A stretch of 64,000 nucleotides of DNA. It comes from Phymorhynchus buccinoides (Eukaryota > Mollusca > Gastropoda > Neogastropoda > Raphitomidae). Of this stretch, positions 1-12,194 are shown piece after piece; within the stretch, counting starts at the first letter, position 1; each line of letters begins with the position of its first letter. Where the stretch lies: contig CM065699.1 of NCBI GenBank assembly GCA_017654935.2, positions 13,805,104 through 13,869,103 of the forward strand. The letters run 5' to 3'. A program made the translations under genes and the position numbers. A model generated the notes under the pieces. That model did not search any database. It was given only the letters and a program-made list of their open reading frames with translations, and was not told where the DNA came from.

Positions 1-694
1 GCTGTCTGCAATTGACTGGCTAAGTATGCTTCATTCTGATTGGATAATGAATTTTCTTTAGCCAATCGTCTTGATCGATACAAATGGCTATCCGATTTTG
101 CGGAAGTGATGCTGACATCAAGTCAAACTACTCGCGAGCGTGGTGATAGTAGGGCCTATCATTGATTGTTGATGTAGCCTGCGTTGTAGGCCTAGAACCT
201 GACTTGCGGTTTTTACAACGGACTGAAATAAACTGGGTGAGATTTTTTTTTCTAAGCACTTGCACTTGCCCGGCGGGCAGGTCGTCGAGTTCGCCACCTG
301 CCCGACACTTACGACTACCTGCCCCGGCAGTCAGGCAGCCGTTACTGTCCGACCCTGGACTGTGTGTGTGTGTGTATGTGCATGCACAAGACAAAAAAAA
401 GAAGAAAATTTACAATACCTTCAAAGTCATGTAAACAATGTACAGACCTACTTGCCCCATTATTTATTTGAGTTAATTATTTGTGTGAATGTGTGTGTGA
501 CTGTGAGAAACATTGTCGACATTTTAGACTGTCATTTCTGTCTAATTTCTTTTTTCCATCTTTTTTTTAGGACAAGCAATAATTTTGAAAAGAATATTAG
601 AAACTTATTGCTTTTCTTCACCCAAGAATGGTGAATTGTTCGTAATTTGTATGTGCTGATGTTTCCTTATAGTCTACGCAATATGTGTTTGTAG
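1..694 (+). other. MBTPS1: 3' end of an upstream MBTPS1 intron
   Basis: No coding similarity is visible in this stretch. It ends in a T-rich tract and a TAG acceptor directly before the first recognisable MBTPS1 exon. The signal peptide, prodomain start and promoter of the gene must lie upstream of the window. Short TG runs occur near 361 and 490. Confidence 0.6.
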
Positions 695-812
695 GGTGCC
701 TCCTATTGGATGTCAGCCAACGGTCACAAGTCTCGGAGGTTGATGCGCGCTGTGCCCAAACAGATCACCAATGCCCTGCAGGCTGAAATGCTGTGGGGAT
801 TGGGGTTTTCAG
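695..812 (+). CDS. MBTPS1: MBTPS1 exon: end of prodomain, autocleavage site and start of the catalytic domain
   Basis: Membrane-bound transcription factor site-1 protease is a Golgi subtilase that cleaves SREBP and ATF6. This 118-bp exon encodes 39 codons plus one base and matches the segment of animal S1P that precedes the catalytic Asp. It contains GHKSRRLMRAVPKQ, the counterpart of the vertebrate RHSSRRLL-RAIP autoprocessing site, so the R-x-hydrophobic-x consensus is kept with Met in the last position. It ends ALQAEMLWGLGFSG, like human LQADVLWQMGYTG. The acceptor is TTGTAG and the donor is GTATTC. The phase (one extra G) joins exactly to the exon at 3,234. Too short to be obvious as an open frame; recognised by family similarity and correct splice phase. 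Confidence 0.9.
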
Positions 813-1619
813 GTATTCAACGTGTGCATGTTGGAGAGTAAAGAGAGAGAGAGTGTGTGTGAGTATATGTGTGCATTGTGTGTGTGTGTGTGTGCATAAT
901 ATGTGACCTAGCACCACGAAAGGGACAACAGGCTTGCAAAGTCAAAAATCATTTTTTGTCAATTTTGAGTTATGGGTATTTTTGTGTTCTCTAACATTTT
1001 ATATTTATAAAGGATAATCTTTACTATGGTCTCTAAATGGTCTTATAAGGGTTTTAAAACGAGTCGGTCCAATAGTCAATGCATTTTCTACAGTTATGCT
1101 AGACTTTAGACTGTGTTTTCTCAAAATGGCCAATGCTCACCCTACTAACTTTAAATGCTCACTTTGGAACGGAAAAAGATACAAGAATTGTTCTTGTGTC
1201 ATTAGAAAGAGAATTGTTTGAAGTTTTCAATTGTATTATTTTCTTAGAATGGTCAGTTTGACACTTAATGTCCTTTTCATGGTGTTGGGTCACATATATG
1301 AGTGCATGTTTATGTGGGTGTACAGTGAAAATCGAGTATGTCAAAATCGAAAGGTCTGAAATTTGACTTTCATGTGGTTGATATTTTGAGAATTAAAAAA
1401 AAAGTGCTGTAACTTGTGTAATAAGGATTATATTGGAACCCAAAAAATATTGTGAATTATCTCATTTTTTTAATTTGTGGTACCCATTTTTGAATTGGCT
1501 GGTTTCCATGGTATGTGTATGAATTTGTATGTGCAGGCAGGCCAGTTGTAAATGTAATGTTCAACTTTTTTGAAATGTCCATAGAAGCTTCTTGACTACC
1601 TTTTTAGCCAGGACTTTAA

Positions 1620-2479
1620 CTCTCTTGTGCGGTGAACGTTCAGAAAAAAATCGGATCGGAAATGCCAAGAACGTACGGATTCCACGTGGCCGGTTTGGGC
1701 GCTTCCATTTTGTTTCTATCACATGGCAGTCACGTGAGCGCTTCAGCCTTGATTCCGCTATAGATTACACTTCCATCCTGTTGCTTGCAATGGCTTCTAG
1801 GCCGATTGGTTTGAAAGATATGAATTTTTGAAAATTAGTGACCGACTTCGGCATTTTCGCGATTTTTCCAATATGGATGACGAACAGTTATGGCGTCCAT
1901 TGACTGAGGAAAGCGATGAATAGTCGTATTTTTTTGAAAGATGAGTAAGGAGTGTATTCTGACCTATTTCGGCAGTGAGCTTGTTTTTGTTGAATTTTTG
2001 AAGTCGTGTTACTGACATCGGCATTTTCCCGACTTTTACATCATGGATGATGAATCGTTATTGCATCCACTGAGTGATGACAGCGATGAAAATTCCTTTT
2101 TTTGTGAAAGATAGGAATTATAAGATCATGAAGTGAAAGGTATGATTTTGATCTACATTTACATTTCAGTCGTCTTAGGCTTCACCAGTCTGCAAAAGTC
2201 TGCAAGTTTGCAATGAATGACTAGTGAATGCAGTTTGCGAATACACTTTGGCATTTTGATTTTTGTTGTTGAGCCATGCATCCCCATAACATCTTGAAAT
2301 TCATTTTGCAAATCAGACAGACATCTCGGCAACACATTCAAAACAAAAAAACACAATCTGCTAGGGTATATTTTATTTTATTATTTTTCTGACGCTACCC
2401 CCCCTTTTGTACGGAGTGACGTCCCTTGGGCTAGGATTTCAGAGGTGATAGAGAGCACAGAGTGTCAGGCACAAGAGGG
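1620..2479. mobile_element. Degenerate piggyBac-like element with TTAA flanks
   Basis: The element is flanked by TTAA at 1,616-1,619 and 2,480-2,483. Its ends are inverted: CTCTCTTGTGC at the left and the complement of CCCTCTTGTGC at the right. TTAA target duplication is the hallmark of piggyBac. Inside there is a two-copy block (about 1,818-1,945 and 1,990-2,118), and each copy starts a short acidic reading frame MDDEQLWRPL or MDDESLLHPL. This resembles the acidic start of piggyBac transposases but is soon interrupted. No intact transposase is present. The family call rests on TTAA and TIRs; the reading-frame similarity is weak. Confidence 0.55.
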
Positions 2480-2789
2480 TTAAGTACAGCTGATCCCTTG
2501 GATAGGATGTTGTGACTTCAACTCTTCTCTGACAATATGCTTTCCTGCAATCCTCATTTTAGAAAGATGGCTTAGAACCTGTATTTCTGGCAAATGGTGA
2601 GCTAGTCTTCTTCTTCTTCTCTAACATCTCAGATGGGCGATGAGCTAGTAAAAACAAGACTTTGAAGAGCTGAATCATTTCTAAATCTTTCAAACTCCTT
2701 GGCCATGGGAGCATCAACGCTTTTCAACTACTGAAAGCTCAGATGAAAAAGGGTTAAACACTACTTGATCAAGCAACTTAAAACTTCTC

Positions 2790-3205
2790 TGCAAACCTGT
2801 CACCAAGTACGAAACAGTTGGAAACATCTTTTCGTTTCCAAGCACCACACATCTGGAACAATCTCCCTTTCTCTCTCCGCAGCTCTCCATCTCTGTCTTC
2901 TTTCAAAACTGGCCTGAAGACGCATCTTTTCAGGAAATATCTCTGTTCATTTCTGTCTGTCCATCCACTGTCAGTCAACCTTATACATAATTCGTGTTGT
3001 ATGTAGGTATTTTAAATGTGAGTTTTGTGAGTGCGATAAAGTTATTTTTTTCCCCTAAATATTTCTAAGTACATGTATTTTGAATATCTTTTGTGTGCGT
3101 GGGGTAAACTTAATTTTTTTTTTAAATTTATGCAAAGCGCGGTGAGTCCTGCTGTGTCAGGAGAATAGCGCTATAGAAGATTTATATATTATTATTATTA
3201 TTCTG
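2790..3205 (+). mobile_element. CR1/L2-type LINE 3' end (reverse transcriptase C-terminus plus tail)
   Basis: Translation of 2,818-3,006 gives the C-terminal signature of CR1/L2-clade ORF2 proteins: FQAPHIWNNLPFSLRSS followed by SLSSFKTGLKTHLF, then a stop. The 3' UTR ends with an L2-like tail, AAAGCGCGGTGAG through GCGCTATAGAAG, and a short ATT repeat. It is 5'-truncated. A copy of the same 3' tail lies in opposite orientation at 61,738-61,990. Confidence 0.75.
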
Positions 3206-3233
3206 GGTGAAAATGTGAATGCTGTGTGCGCAG

Positions 3234-3350
3234 GGTCGGGCATCAGAGTGGCAGTATTTGACACAGGGCTGGCGGCAGACCACCCTCACTTCAAGAAGGG
3301 TCGGGTCAAAGACCGCACCAACTGGACCAACGAGAAAACGCTGGATGATG
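3234..3350 (+). CDS. MBTPS1: MBTPS1 exon: catalytic Asp
   Basis: This 117-bp exon encodes [20 protein letters not shown] followed by [20 protein letters not shown], nearly identical to S1P of other animals ([25 protein letters not shown]). The Asp of VFDTG (codon 3,260-3,262) is the first residue of the subtilisin Asp-His-Ser triad. The acceptor is GTGCGCAG and the donor is GTAGGT. It takes one base from the previous exon and passes one G to the next, which fits the His exon at 4,858. Confidence 0.96.
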
Positions 3351-3754
3351 GTAGGTTACTGGAATCAAAAGAACATAAGACAGAAAGTTGTACATTTTTT
3401 ATTAAAACATTGTAACAACATTTTGTTTGTTTCGTGTGACTTTCCCCCCACTTTTTTTTTTACTCGAAGTTCTTACAGAATTGTTCCAATGAGTTTTCAA
3501 TAACAGTGATAGTAATAAGGAGACTAATGATTCTGATGTTAATGCAAGTAACCCCGATTTCAAAATGAAAAATAAACTTGGATCAACCAGTAATGTTGTC
3601 AGAACTGAATCATTGACAGTGTTCAGTTTTGTTGCACTTTTTATTTGTTATATTGTTTTTCTAAGCAACCCCAGGCTAGGCAGTAATGATGTTTGCCTAA
3701 GGCAGTGATGTCTTGAAGGGATTAAATAAAGGCATGAACTAAGTTAATTTCTTC

Positions 3755-4056
3755 TTCTTCTGCGTTCCCAGGCCATATGGCCATAATGGGTCAGGTACGT
3801 ATGTGTCCGGTTTTCTGTTTTCGCTGGTCTCCCCGCTGCGTACAGCCGACACATTCCAATTTCGGCGGAGCTCAAAGGAGAACAGTTATTTGGAAGATTT
3901 TTTTAAAAATAAAAAAGGCAGGAGAATGGGCCAATAAGTCAGAAAGATTGTAGATGACAGAAAGCAAAGGGAAAAAGCAGAGTCAAAGAGAGTGGCAGAT
4001 TAGAGGAAGTTATAAGCACAGAACTTCCAGAAGGTGAGGGAACTATTTTTATGAAA

Positions 4057-4150
<94 letters not shown>

Positions 4151-4180
4151 GTGACACTGTATCCCCACGGGGAGAGACTC
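3755..4180 (+). repeat. Dispersed repeat family starting CTTCTGCGTTCCCAGG, CA run inside
   Basis: The unit runs from CTTCTGCGTTCCCAGG through a CATATGGCCATAATGGG motif, CCGGTTTTC, GCTCAAAGGAGAA, AAAGCAGAGTCAAAGAG, ACAGAACTTCCAGAAGG and finally GTATCCCCACGG. The same order recurs at 33,885-34,205 (+), 33,465-33,780 (-), 32,915-33,110 (+, partial), 35,030-35,275 (-), 37,735-37,930 (-, partial) and 23,310-23,440 (-, partial). No coding capacity is seen, so it is likely a non-autonomous element; the class is undetermined. Here a CA microsatellite has expanded between the last two motifs. Confidence 0.7.
4059..4148. repeat. (CA)45 microsatellite
   Basis: Uninterrupted CA dinucleotides. It gives rise to spurious Cys-Val and Thr-His open frames. 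Confidence 0.99.
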
Positions 4181-4252
4181 ATGGAGGGGGCGGGGGCGTC
4201 CAGCTCCCCCGTATGGAGGCACGAGGCATCCACCCACTGCCCCAACAAAGCT

Positions 4253-4406
4253 ACCGTATTTTTCGGACTATAACAGTATAAGGCGATACTTTTTTACCCA
4301 GACTTAGACCCCTGCGCCTTATAATGTGACTACTAAAATAGTAAGAAAACATCATTTTACAAATCTGAAATATGGGGGGTACACCTTATAGTCCGAAAAA
4401 TATGGT
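4253..4406. mobile_element. MITE, family with ACCGTATTTTTCGGACTATA ends
   Basis: The left end reads ACCGTATTTTTCGGACTATA and the right end is its inverse, TATAGTCCGAAAAATATGGT. No coding content. Relatives with the same ends are at 5,421-5,545 (partial), 5,632-5,766, 8,124-8,845 (interrupted) and 57,475-57,631. The superfamily is not assigned here. Confidence 0.8.
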
Positions 4407-4441
4407 AATTTGAAATGTGGTATTTTGTTGTGTGTGCACAG

Positions 4442-4857
4442 GCCTGGGTCATGGGACGTTTGTGGCGGGGGTGATCTCCAGTCACAAGGAGTGCCTGGGC
4501 TTTGCTCCTGACTCTGACATCTTCGTTTTTATTGTGTGTGCTCAGGCATGGGTCATGGGATGTTTGTGGCGTGGGTGATCTCCAGTCACAAGGAGTGCCT
4601 GGGCTTTGCTCCTGACTCTGACATCTTCGTTTTTGTTGTGTGTGCTCAGGCCTGGGTCATGGGACGTTTGTGGCGGGGGTGATCTCCAGTCACAAGGAGT
4701 GCCTGGGCTTTGCTCCTGACTCTGACATCTTCGTTTTTATTGTGTGTGCTCAGGCCTGGGTCATGGGACGTTTGTGGCGGGCATGATCTCCAGTCACAAG
4801 GAGTGCCTGGGCTTTGCTCCTGACTCTAACATCTTCGTTTTTATTGTGTGTGCTCAG
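4442..4857 (+). pseudogene. MBTPS1: Four tandem 104-bp partial copies of the MBTPS1 catalytic-His exon, each with its own 3' splice site
   Basis: Copies start at 4,442, 4,546, 4,650 and 4,754, exactly 104 bp apart. Each has an acceptor (GTGTGTGCTCAG; GTGTGTGCACAG for the first) followed by the first 85 or so bases of the His exon, coding [20 protein letters not shown] and APDSDIFVF. They lack the exon's last 25 bases and donor, and run straight into the next acceptor. Copy 2 carries LGHGTF to MGHGMF and VAGV to VAWV changes; copy 4 has AGM for AGV and SN for SD; copies 1 and 3 match the real exon. As 104 is not a multiple of 3, splicing to any of these acceptors reads out of frame and meets TGA in the next copy. 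They are best seen as decoy acceptors rather than usable exons. Confidence 0.85.
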
Positions 4858-4967
4858 GCCTGGGTCATGGGACGTTTGTGGCGGGGGTGATCTCCAGTCA
4901 CAAGGAGTGCCTGGGCTTTGCTCCTGACTCTGACATCTTCGTTTTTAGGGTCTTCACCAACAATCAG
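4858..4967 (+). CDS. MBTPS1: MBTPS1 exon: catalytic His
   Basis: This is the only complete copy of the His exon: 110 bp encoding [20 protein letters not shown], then APDSDIFVF and [16 protein letters not shown] is the subtilase His motif, with catalytic His at codon 4,866-4,868. The donor GTAAGT follows CAG at 4,967. Phase is two bases in and zero out, matching both neighbours. It is the fifth and last unit of a tandem series, so the real acceptor at 4,855-4,857 competes with four upstream ones. Confidence 0.95.
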
Positions 4968-5420
4968 GTAAGTAAAAATTTGAAGTAGAATGAAACTACA
5001 GTGTTGAAATAAAAACATTAATGAAGAACACTATCCAGGCACCGTACCACTGTACCACAAACCACAATGGGGATTGCATGGGTGCAACTTTTCCTGGTAT
5101 ACAAGGATTTCATGTTTTTTGAATTTTACCAGAAAAGGAAGTTCCTTTTTTTATAATTTGTTAATCAAGATCTTTGTGTGTCTACTGTATTTTTCAAACA
5201 CTAAAAATAACATTTGTATAAATTGTGGAAAAAGCAAACTGAAATTCCTTCATAAATCAATTTTTTCTTCAGCTGCAGGGGGACATTACCCCTGGACTTT
5301 CAGGGTTTTCCATTTTGTGTAGTTGCACCCATGGGATTGCTTATTATGTTCAATTGCTTTGCTTACAATAGTATATACTATTGCTCATTTTTAGTCTGTT
5401 TCCCTCAGAATATCAAATCT

Positions 5421-5545
5421 ACCGTATTTTACAGACTGTAAGGCGCACCTGATTATAAGATGCACCCTCCCCCCAAATTTAACACAAAATTCAGGTTTTG
5501 TTACTCTGTTTTCTTACTATATTATCAGTCACGTTATAAGGCGGT
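5421..5545. mobile_element. Truncated MITE (ACCGTATTTT family)
   Basis: It begins ACCGTATTTTACAGACTGTA with AGGCGCACC and continues like the family copies at 57,475 and 8,124 (TTACTATATTATCAGTCACG, TTATAAGGCGG). The right terminal repeat is lost. Confidence 0.65.
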
Positions 5546-5631
5546 AATCATAGTTTTGTCCATCTTATGTTGCATTCTGTTTTTCTTATCGTCTTTTTAA
5601 CAAAAATGACGGATAGCAAACATGCAAAGTG

Positions 5632-5766
5632 TACTGTATTTCTCAGACTATAAGACGCACCAGATTTTGTTGTTATATTTTCTTACTGTTTTATAAGTCA
5701 CACTACAGGTGCAGGGGTCTGAGTCTGGGGGAAAAAGTATTGCCTTATAGTCCGAAAAATACGGTA
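5632..5766. mobile_element. MITE (ACCGTATTTT family)
   Basis: The left end is TACTGTATTTCTCAGACTAT and the right end ATAGTCCGAAAAATACGGTA. The interior shares the GGGTCTGAGTCTGGGGG motif with the copy at 8,124-8,845. Confidence 0.8.
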
Positions 5767-6053
5767 TTTTCTTGATCACCATTTCAACCTCCTCACAAAC
5801 CATTATATTATGTTCTTGCTTGTTTGCATATGCAAAGATGACTTGTCTTCAGAAGCAAGTCAGTAAAATCACTATATCATCAGATCAATGTAGGTGTATA
5901 CTCGCATATAAAAACATGCTGGACATACTAATAATATAATTATTATGTTCACAAAGCACACACATTCTTAACTGAGTTAGTTCCTCTTGTGTGTTTACTT
6001 ATTATTAAGCATTCATATAATATACTCAAAAACGCACCAAGTAATCAAAACAG

Positions 6054-6109
6054 ACAAGCCAGTTCATATGGCACACAGATATATCTGTGTGCCATATGAA
6101 CTGGCTTGT
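6054..6109. repeat. Perfect 56-bp palindrome
   Basis: Each 28-base half is the exact reverse complement of the other, with no spacer. The left half starts ACAAGCCAGTTCATATGG and the centre is GATATATC. It could form a 28-bp cruciform. It abuts a retroelement fragment at 6,111. Confidence 0.95.
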
Positions 6110-6110
6110 A

Positions 6111-6272
6111 TATACATTGGTAAAGCGTGAGGCACGCAAGATCCGCCCAAACAGTCGCAGCTCTACAACCCCGACAGATCCCCCTAACTCTTTCTCCTGT
6201 CCTCACTGTCAGAGATCCTTCCTGGCTCGCATTGGCCTCACTAGCCATATGCAAACTCATCCAGCATCCTAG
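6111..6272 (+). pseudogene. Retroelement C-terminal fragment with a C2H2 zinc finger
   Basis: The frame gives REARKIRPNSRSSTTPTDPP, then FSCPHCQRSFLARIGLTSHM and QTHPAS, then a stop. The finger is C-x2-C-x12-H-x3-H. Fingers of the form C..C.R.F.ARIGL.SH...H at the very C-terminus are typical of some metazoan non-LTR retrotransposon ORF2 proteins. Only the last 50 or so residues remain, so this is a 5'-truncated remnant and not a host zinc-finger gene. Confidence 0.65.
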
Positions 6273-6359
6273 ATTTCCACAAGGACGAACTGTTGAAGCA
6301 TGGTCATCATCCCTCTGGACGAACGAACGATGACATACATTGGTTAGCTTTTATACCTA

Positions 6360-7091
6360 CAGGGAAACCCATTTAGTACCAGTACGGTTTAAACGAGAGC
6401 CCGTGTTTAACGAGTGGTTTCAAAATTCCCAACCACAAGCCTTCTTTTTCCTTGTTAAATAATTCTGCATACAACGAGCTCGCTACAACGAGCAACTTGC
6501 ATATAACGTACAATTTATTGACTCCAAAAGTCAAGCTTTTATGCAAAAACTACATGGTTAGAACGAGAACGCAATTACAACCACACCGCCATCCCAAAGT
6601 CAAGCTTTCTTGCACAACTACCTGGCTAGAACGAGAACACACTGACAACAGCATCGCCATCTTGGCATTCTGATTGGCTGATATAACAACTTGGGTGTCT
6701 GCAGCGCAAGCAGACGACACTGGATTCACTCTTTGCGCACTGATCTTGTGACTTCCGGGAAATTTTAACTTTCTCTTAAAGCGCGTGTGTGGATTTTATG
6801 TTTTTGATGTTATCGTGTGTTAATAAACTCTTTTAAAGTGTTTGTAATCGGCATTAAAAACCCTATGGATACAGGATACTGGGCTTACAACCATGCTTTG
6901 TTGGGTAAGTGTGTTGTTTCCGTTTTTCTGTCTTTTTCACACTTTACCAGCACGCACATCACAGTAGATGTGAGGACCGATTGATAGGTTTGTCAGGGTT
7001 GCCAAAATCGATAAAATGGTTTGAACGAGCAATGCTTACAACGAGTAAATTGGCCCTCTCCCCTGGAATTCGTACTAAACGGGTTTCACTG
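6360..7091. mobile_element. pogo/Tigger-like non-autonomous element, about 730 bp
   Basis: TA dinucleotides flank both ends (6,358-6,359 and 7,092-7,093). The left terminus is CAGGGAAACCCATTTAGTAC and the right terminus, read inward, is CAGTGAAACCCGTTTAGTAC. TA target duplication with a CAGTG-like start fits the pogo branch of Tc1/mariner. Motifs such as AACGAG recur near both ends. No transposase frame is present. Confidence 0.7.
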
Positions 7092-7175
7092 TATGTTCAT
7101 ACAGTAGACTACCATGAAGATTTACATTTTTCTTGTGTGAATTCTTACATAACACAGGCTTGCTAACCAGTTTAA

Positions 7176-7422
7176 CCCTTTCACCGCCAGCCATATTTCA
7201 GCCAAAATTTCCCATTACATTTACCTGGGTAGAGAACAAAATCCATCTGCAGTATTGGGGATTCTTCTGTGAGATATATAAAATAAGGTCTATCCTTACT
7301 TCCCAAAACTAAAACAATAGGGTCTTTGGATAATAGACCCCAATTTGATGCCTTTTAGTGACATAGGTGTTTACCGTGTTAAATCACTGTGGTGCTAAAA
7401 TGCGACTTTGGCGGTGAAAGGG
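7176..7422. mobile_element. piggyBac-like MITE, 247 bp
   Basis: TTAA flanks both sides (7,172-7,175 and 7,423-7,426). Terminal inverted repeats are CCCTTTCACCGCCA at the left and TGGCGGTGAAAGGG at the right. Full copies exist at 35,846-36,083 and 36,606-36,844, and a decayed one at 27,568-27,795. The copy at 35,846 has an exact single-TTAA empty site at 27,173-27,176, confirming TTAA targeting. Confidence 0.85.
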
Positions 7423-7437
7423 TTAAGCTAAGGATGA

Positions 7438-7650
<213 letters not shown>

Positions 7651-7804
7651 TAAAAATTAAGGTAAAAGATAAATTGTTAAGAATTTTAAGCAACTTCACT
7701 CAAGCAAAGCTTTTGGCTCCCCAGAGCTTTCGGGGCGCTGTAATCACTGCCTGCAGTCTCTGTGTTCACACATATTTCTGTGTAATTTAAGTTAAAATCA
7801 AGGT

Positions 7805-7980
7805 AATAATAATAATAAACAGGCACTTATATAACGCTTTTTATCAATCACAAAGCGCTTTACAATCAGCATTGAAACACTCACATATGCACACACACAC
7901 ACACAACAACAGATACACACGCATGTACGTGCACGCATGCGAGTGAACGCGTTCTTGCTCACAGACATACACACACAGAC
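7805..7980 (-). mobile_element. L2-like 3' tail repeat
   Basis: On the + strand it starts with ATAATAATAATAA, then ACAAAGCGCTTTACAATCAG and CATTGAAACACTC, then CA-rich text ending near GCGTTCTTGCTCACAGACAT. The same series is at 53,393-53,590. This is the reverse complement of an L2-type LINE/SINE tail. Confidence 0.65.
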
Positions 7981-8123
7981 AAATTGTTAAGAAGAATTTT
8001 AAACACCTTCACTGAAGCAAAGCTTTTGGCTCATCCCAAAGCTTGGGGCCCTGTAATCACTGCCTGGAATCTTTGTGTTTACACGGCTTTCTGTGTAATT
8101 CAAGCTAAAAATCATGGGGAAAA

Positions 8124-8845
8124 TACCATAATTTTCTGACTGTAAGGCTCACCCCCTAAGTTTTACACAAAATTCAGATTTTGTTATTATGCTTTCTTAC
8201 TATCTTAGTACAAACAAACCCCTATTTTACGACCCTCTGTTAAGCGACCACCTCTCATTTGAGACCGGATTTGTTGGCACAGATGCATTTTACTATGTAA
8301 ACGACCTGTCTTAAACAACTTCCTCTAAAACGCGACTTACGACCGCCATTTTGTTGTTTTTTACGACCGTTGCTGTCGTCTGCATAGACTTCGAGCAAAG
8401 GGAAACAACCACGGTCAAGGGCCTGAAAGCGGAGTCGCTTCCCTTGTTGTAGAAAAGATGGCGGAGAGCGTAGGAAAAGCACGAAAACCACTGACTTTGA
8501 AAAAGAAAACCACTGACTTTGGACGAGAGTGGAGGTGATTAAAAGAAGTCGGCAAAGTGAAACTGTAATATCGATTGCACAATCCTATGGAGTTGGAAAG
8601 ACCCAAATCCAGTTTTAATATGTCATTGTATGTGTGCATGAAGAAGAGAGTATGAAGTGTGCTGAACTTTTTCTTTCTACGGCTGCCAGTGAAAACCTCC
8701 GTCATACGACCCCTCCAATTTACGACCGATTTTCCCGGACATTTTGGAAGTCTTAAAATAGAGGTTTGTTTGTAGTCGTATTATAAGGCACAAGGGTCTC
8801 AGTCTAGGGGGAAAAAAACCGCCTTATTAGTCTGAAAATATGGTC
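8124..8845. mobile_element. MITE (ACCGTATTTT family) split by a second MITE
   Basis: The left half (8,124-8,210) begins TACCATAATTTTCTGACTGT. The right half (8,773-8,845) ends CCGCCTTATTAGTCTGAAAA plus TATGGT. Together they line up with the uninterrupted copy at 57,475-57,631; the interruption lies at the position of its CTATATTATTAGTC motif. Confidence 0.8.
8211..8772. mobile_element. TA-flanked MITE nested in another MITE, 562 bp
   Basis: TA is found at 8,209-8,210 and 8,773-8,774. Inverted ends are CAAACAAACCCCTATTTTA and TAAAATAGAGGTTTGTTTG, with one extra C in the left arm. The motif TTTACGACC or TTACGACCG recurs near the ends. TA target and the general plan fit Tc1/mariner (pogo-like). 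No transposase. Confidence 0.75.
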
Positions 8846-8851
8846 ATTTAA

Positions 8852-11463
<2,612 letters not shown>

Positions 11464-11569
11464 TGAGAAGTGCTGCCATTGAACATTAGTGTTATGTGAG
11501 AGAGAGAGGGCGGAGAGAGAGAGAGAGAGAGAGATCCATATGTGACCCACCACCATGAAAGGGATATGT

Positions 11570-11682
11570 GTTAAGTATTATTAGGTATTAGGCACTTTAT
11601 AGTCACAGAGTCATCGGGTTGCTCCCACCTGGAGAGCCCGTTGCAGCCCGTTCACGCCTCTGTGACTATAAAGTACCTAATA
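11570..11682. repeat. Fold-back pair of SINE 3' tails
   Basis: GTATTAGGCACTTTATAGTC at the left is inverted at the right as GACTATAAAGTACCTAATAC. GGTTGCTCCCACCTGGAGAG in between is shared with the SINE tails at 62,262-62,350 and 31,605-31,870. The pogo-like MITE at 11,683 abuts its right end. Confidence 0.6.
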
Positions 11683-11858
11683 CAGTGGAACCTCCCTTAT
11701 AAGACCTCCCATTATAAGACTCCCTCCCACATAAGACCTACTTCTCTGAGACAATGCCCTTCTTTGTAAGTATTAAAATTACCTCCCTTATAAGACCCCT
11801 CCATTATAAGACCTCATTTTGGATTATTTTTGAAGGTCTTATAAGGGAGGTTCCACTG
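11683..11858. mobile_element. pogo/Tigger-like MITE, 176 bp
   Basis: Perfect 24-bp terminal inverted repeats begin CAGTGGAACCTCCCTTATAA and end with the complement. TA duplications are at 11,681-11,682 and 11,859-11,860. The internal text repeats the TTATAAGACC phrase four times. No coding capacity. CAGTGGAACCTC is characteristic of pogo/Tigger-derived elements. Confidence 0.88.
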
Positions 11859-11880
11859 TAATACCTACAAAATACCCTAA

Positions 11881-12051
<171 letters not shown>

Positions 12052-12194
12052 TAAAGTTTTTCTCTCAACCCAAACAATTTCTACTGACTCGTAGCTTTCG
12101 CCAAGCGTCCGCCTGGCTTCCTCGGCGCTTGCACACTGAAAGTGGAGACTTGGGGTTCAGTCAACACATCGGTGAGATGAACTCACAACAAAAT

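Larger units (their letters stand above)
813..3233 (+). other. MBTPS1: MBTPS1 intron
   Basis: GT-AG intron between the RRLM exon and the catalytic-Asp exon. It holds a piggyBac-like element (1,620-2,479) and a LINE 3' end (2,790-3,205). The rest (about 813-1,619) is AT-rich with short GA and TG runs near 840-895 and shows nothing else recognisable. Confidence 0.75.
3351..4441 (+). other. MBTPS1: MBTPS1 intron (upstream of the duplicated His exon)
   Basis: It contains a dispersed repeat (3,755-4,180) with a long CA run and a MITE (4,253-4,406). About 3,351-3,754 shows only AT-rich unique-looking sequence. Confidence 0.7.

Noticed and set aside
1797..2024. Small host protein with MDDE start
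   Set aside because: Lies inside a TTAA-flanked element, is duplicated and soon interrupted.
3939..4281. Cys-Val and Thr-His frames across the CA run
   Set aside because: Microsatellite artefacts.
6087..6272. Host C2H2 zinc-finger gene
   Set aside because: A single finger of the ARIGLTSH type at a C-terminus is typical of retroelement proteins, and there is no upstream coding sequence.
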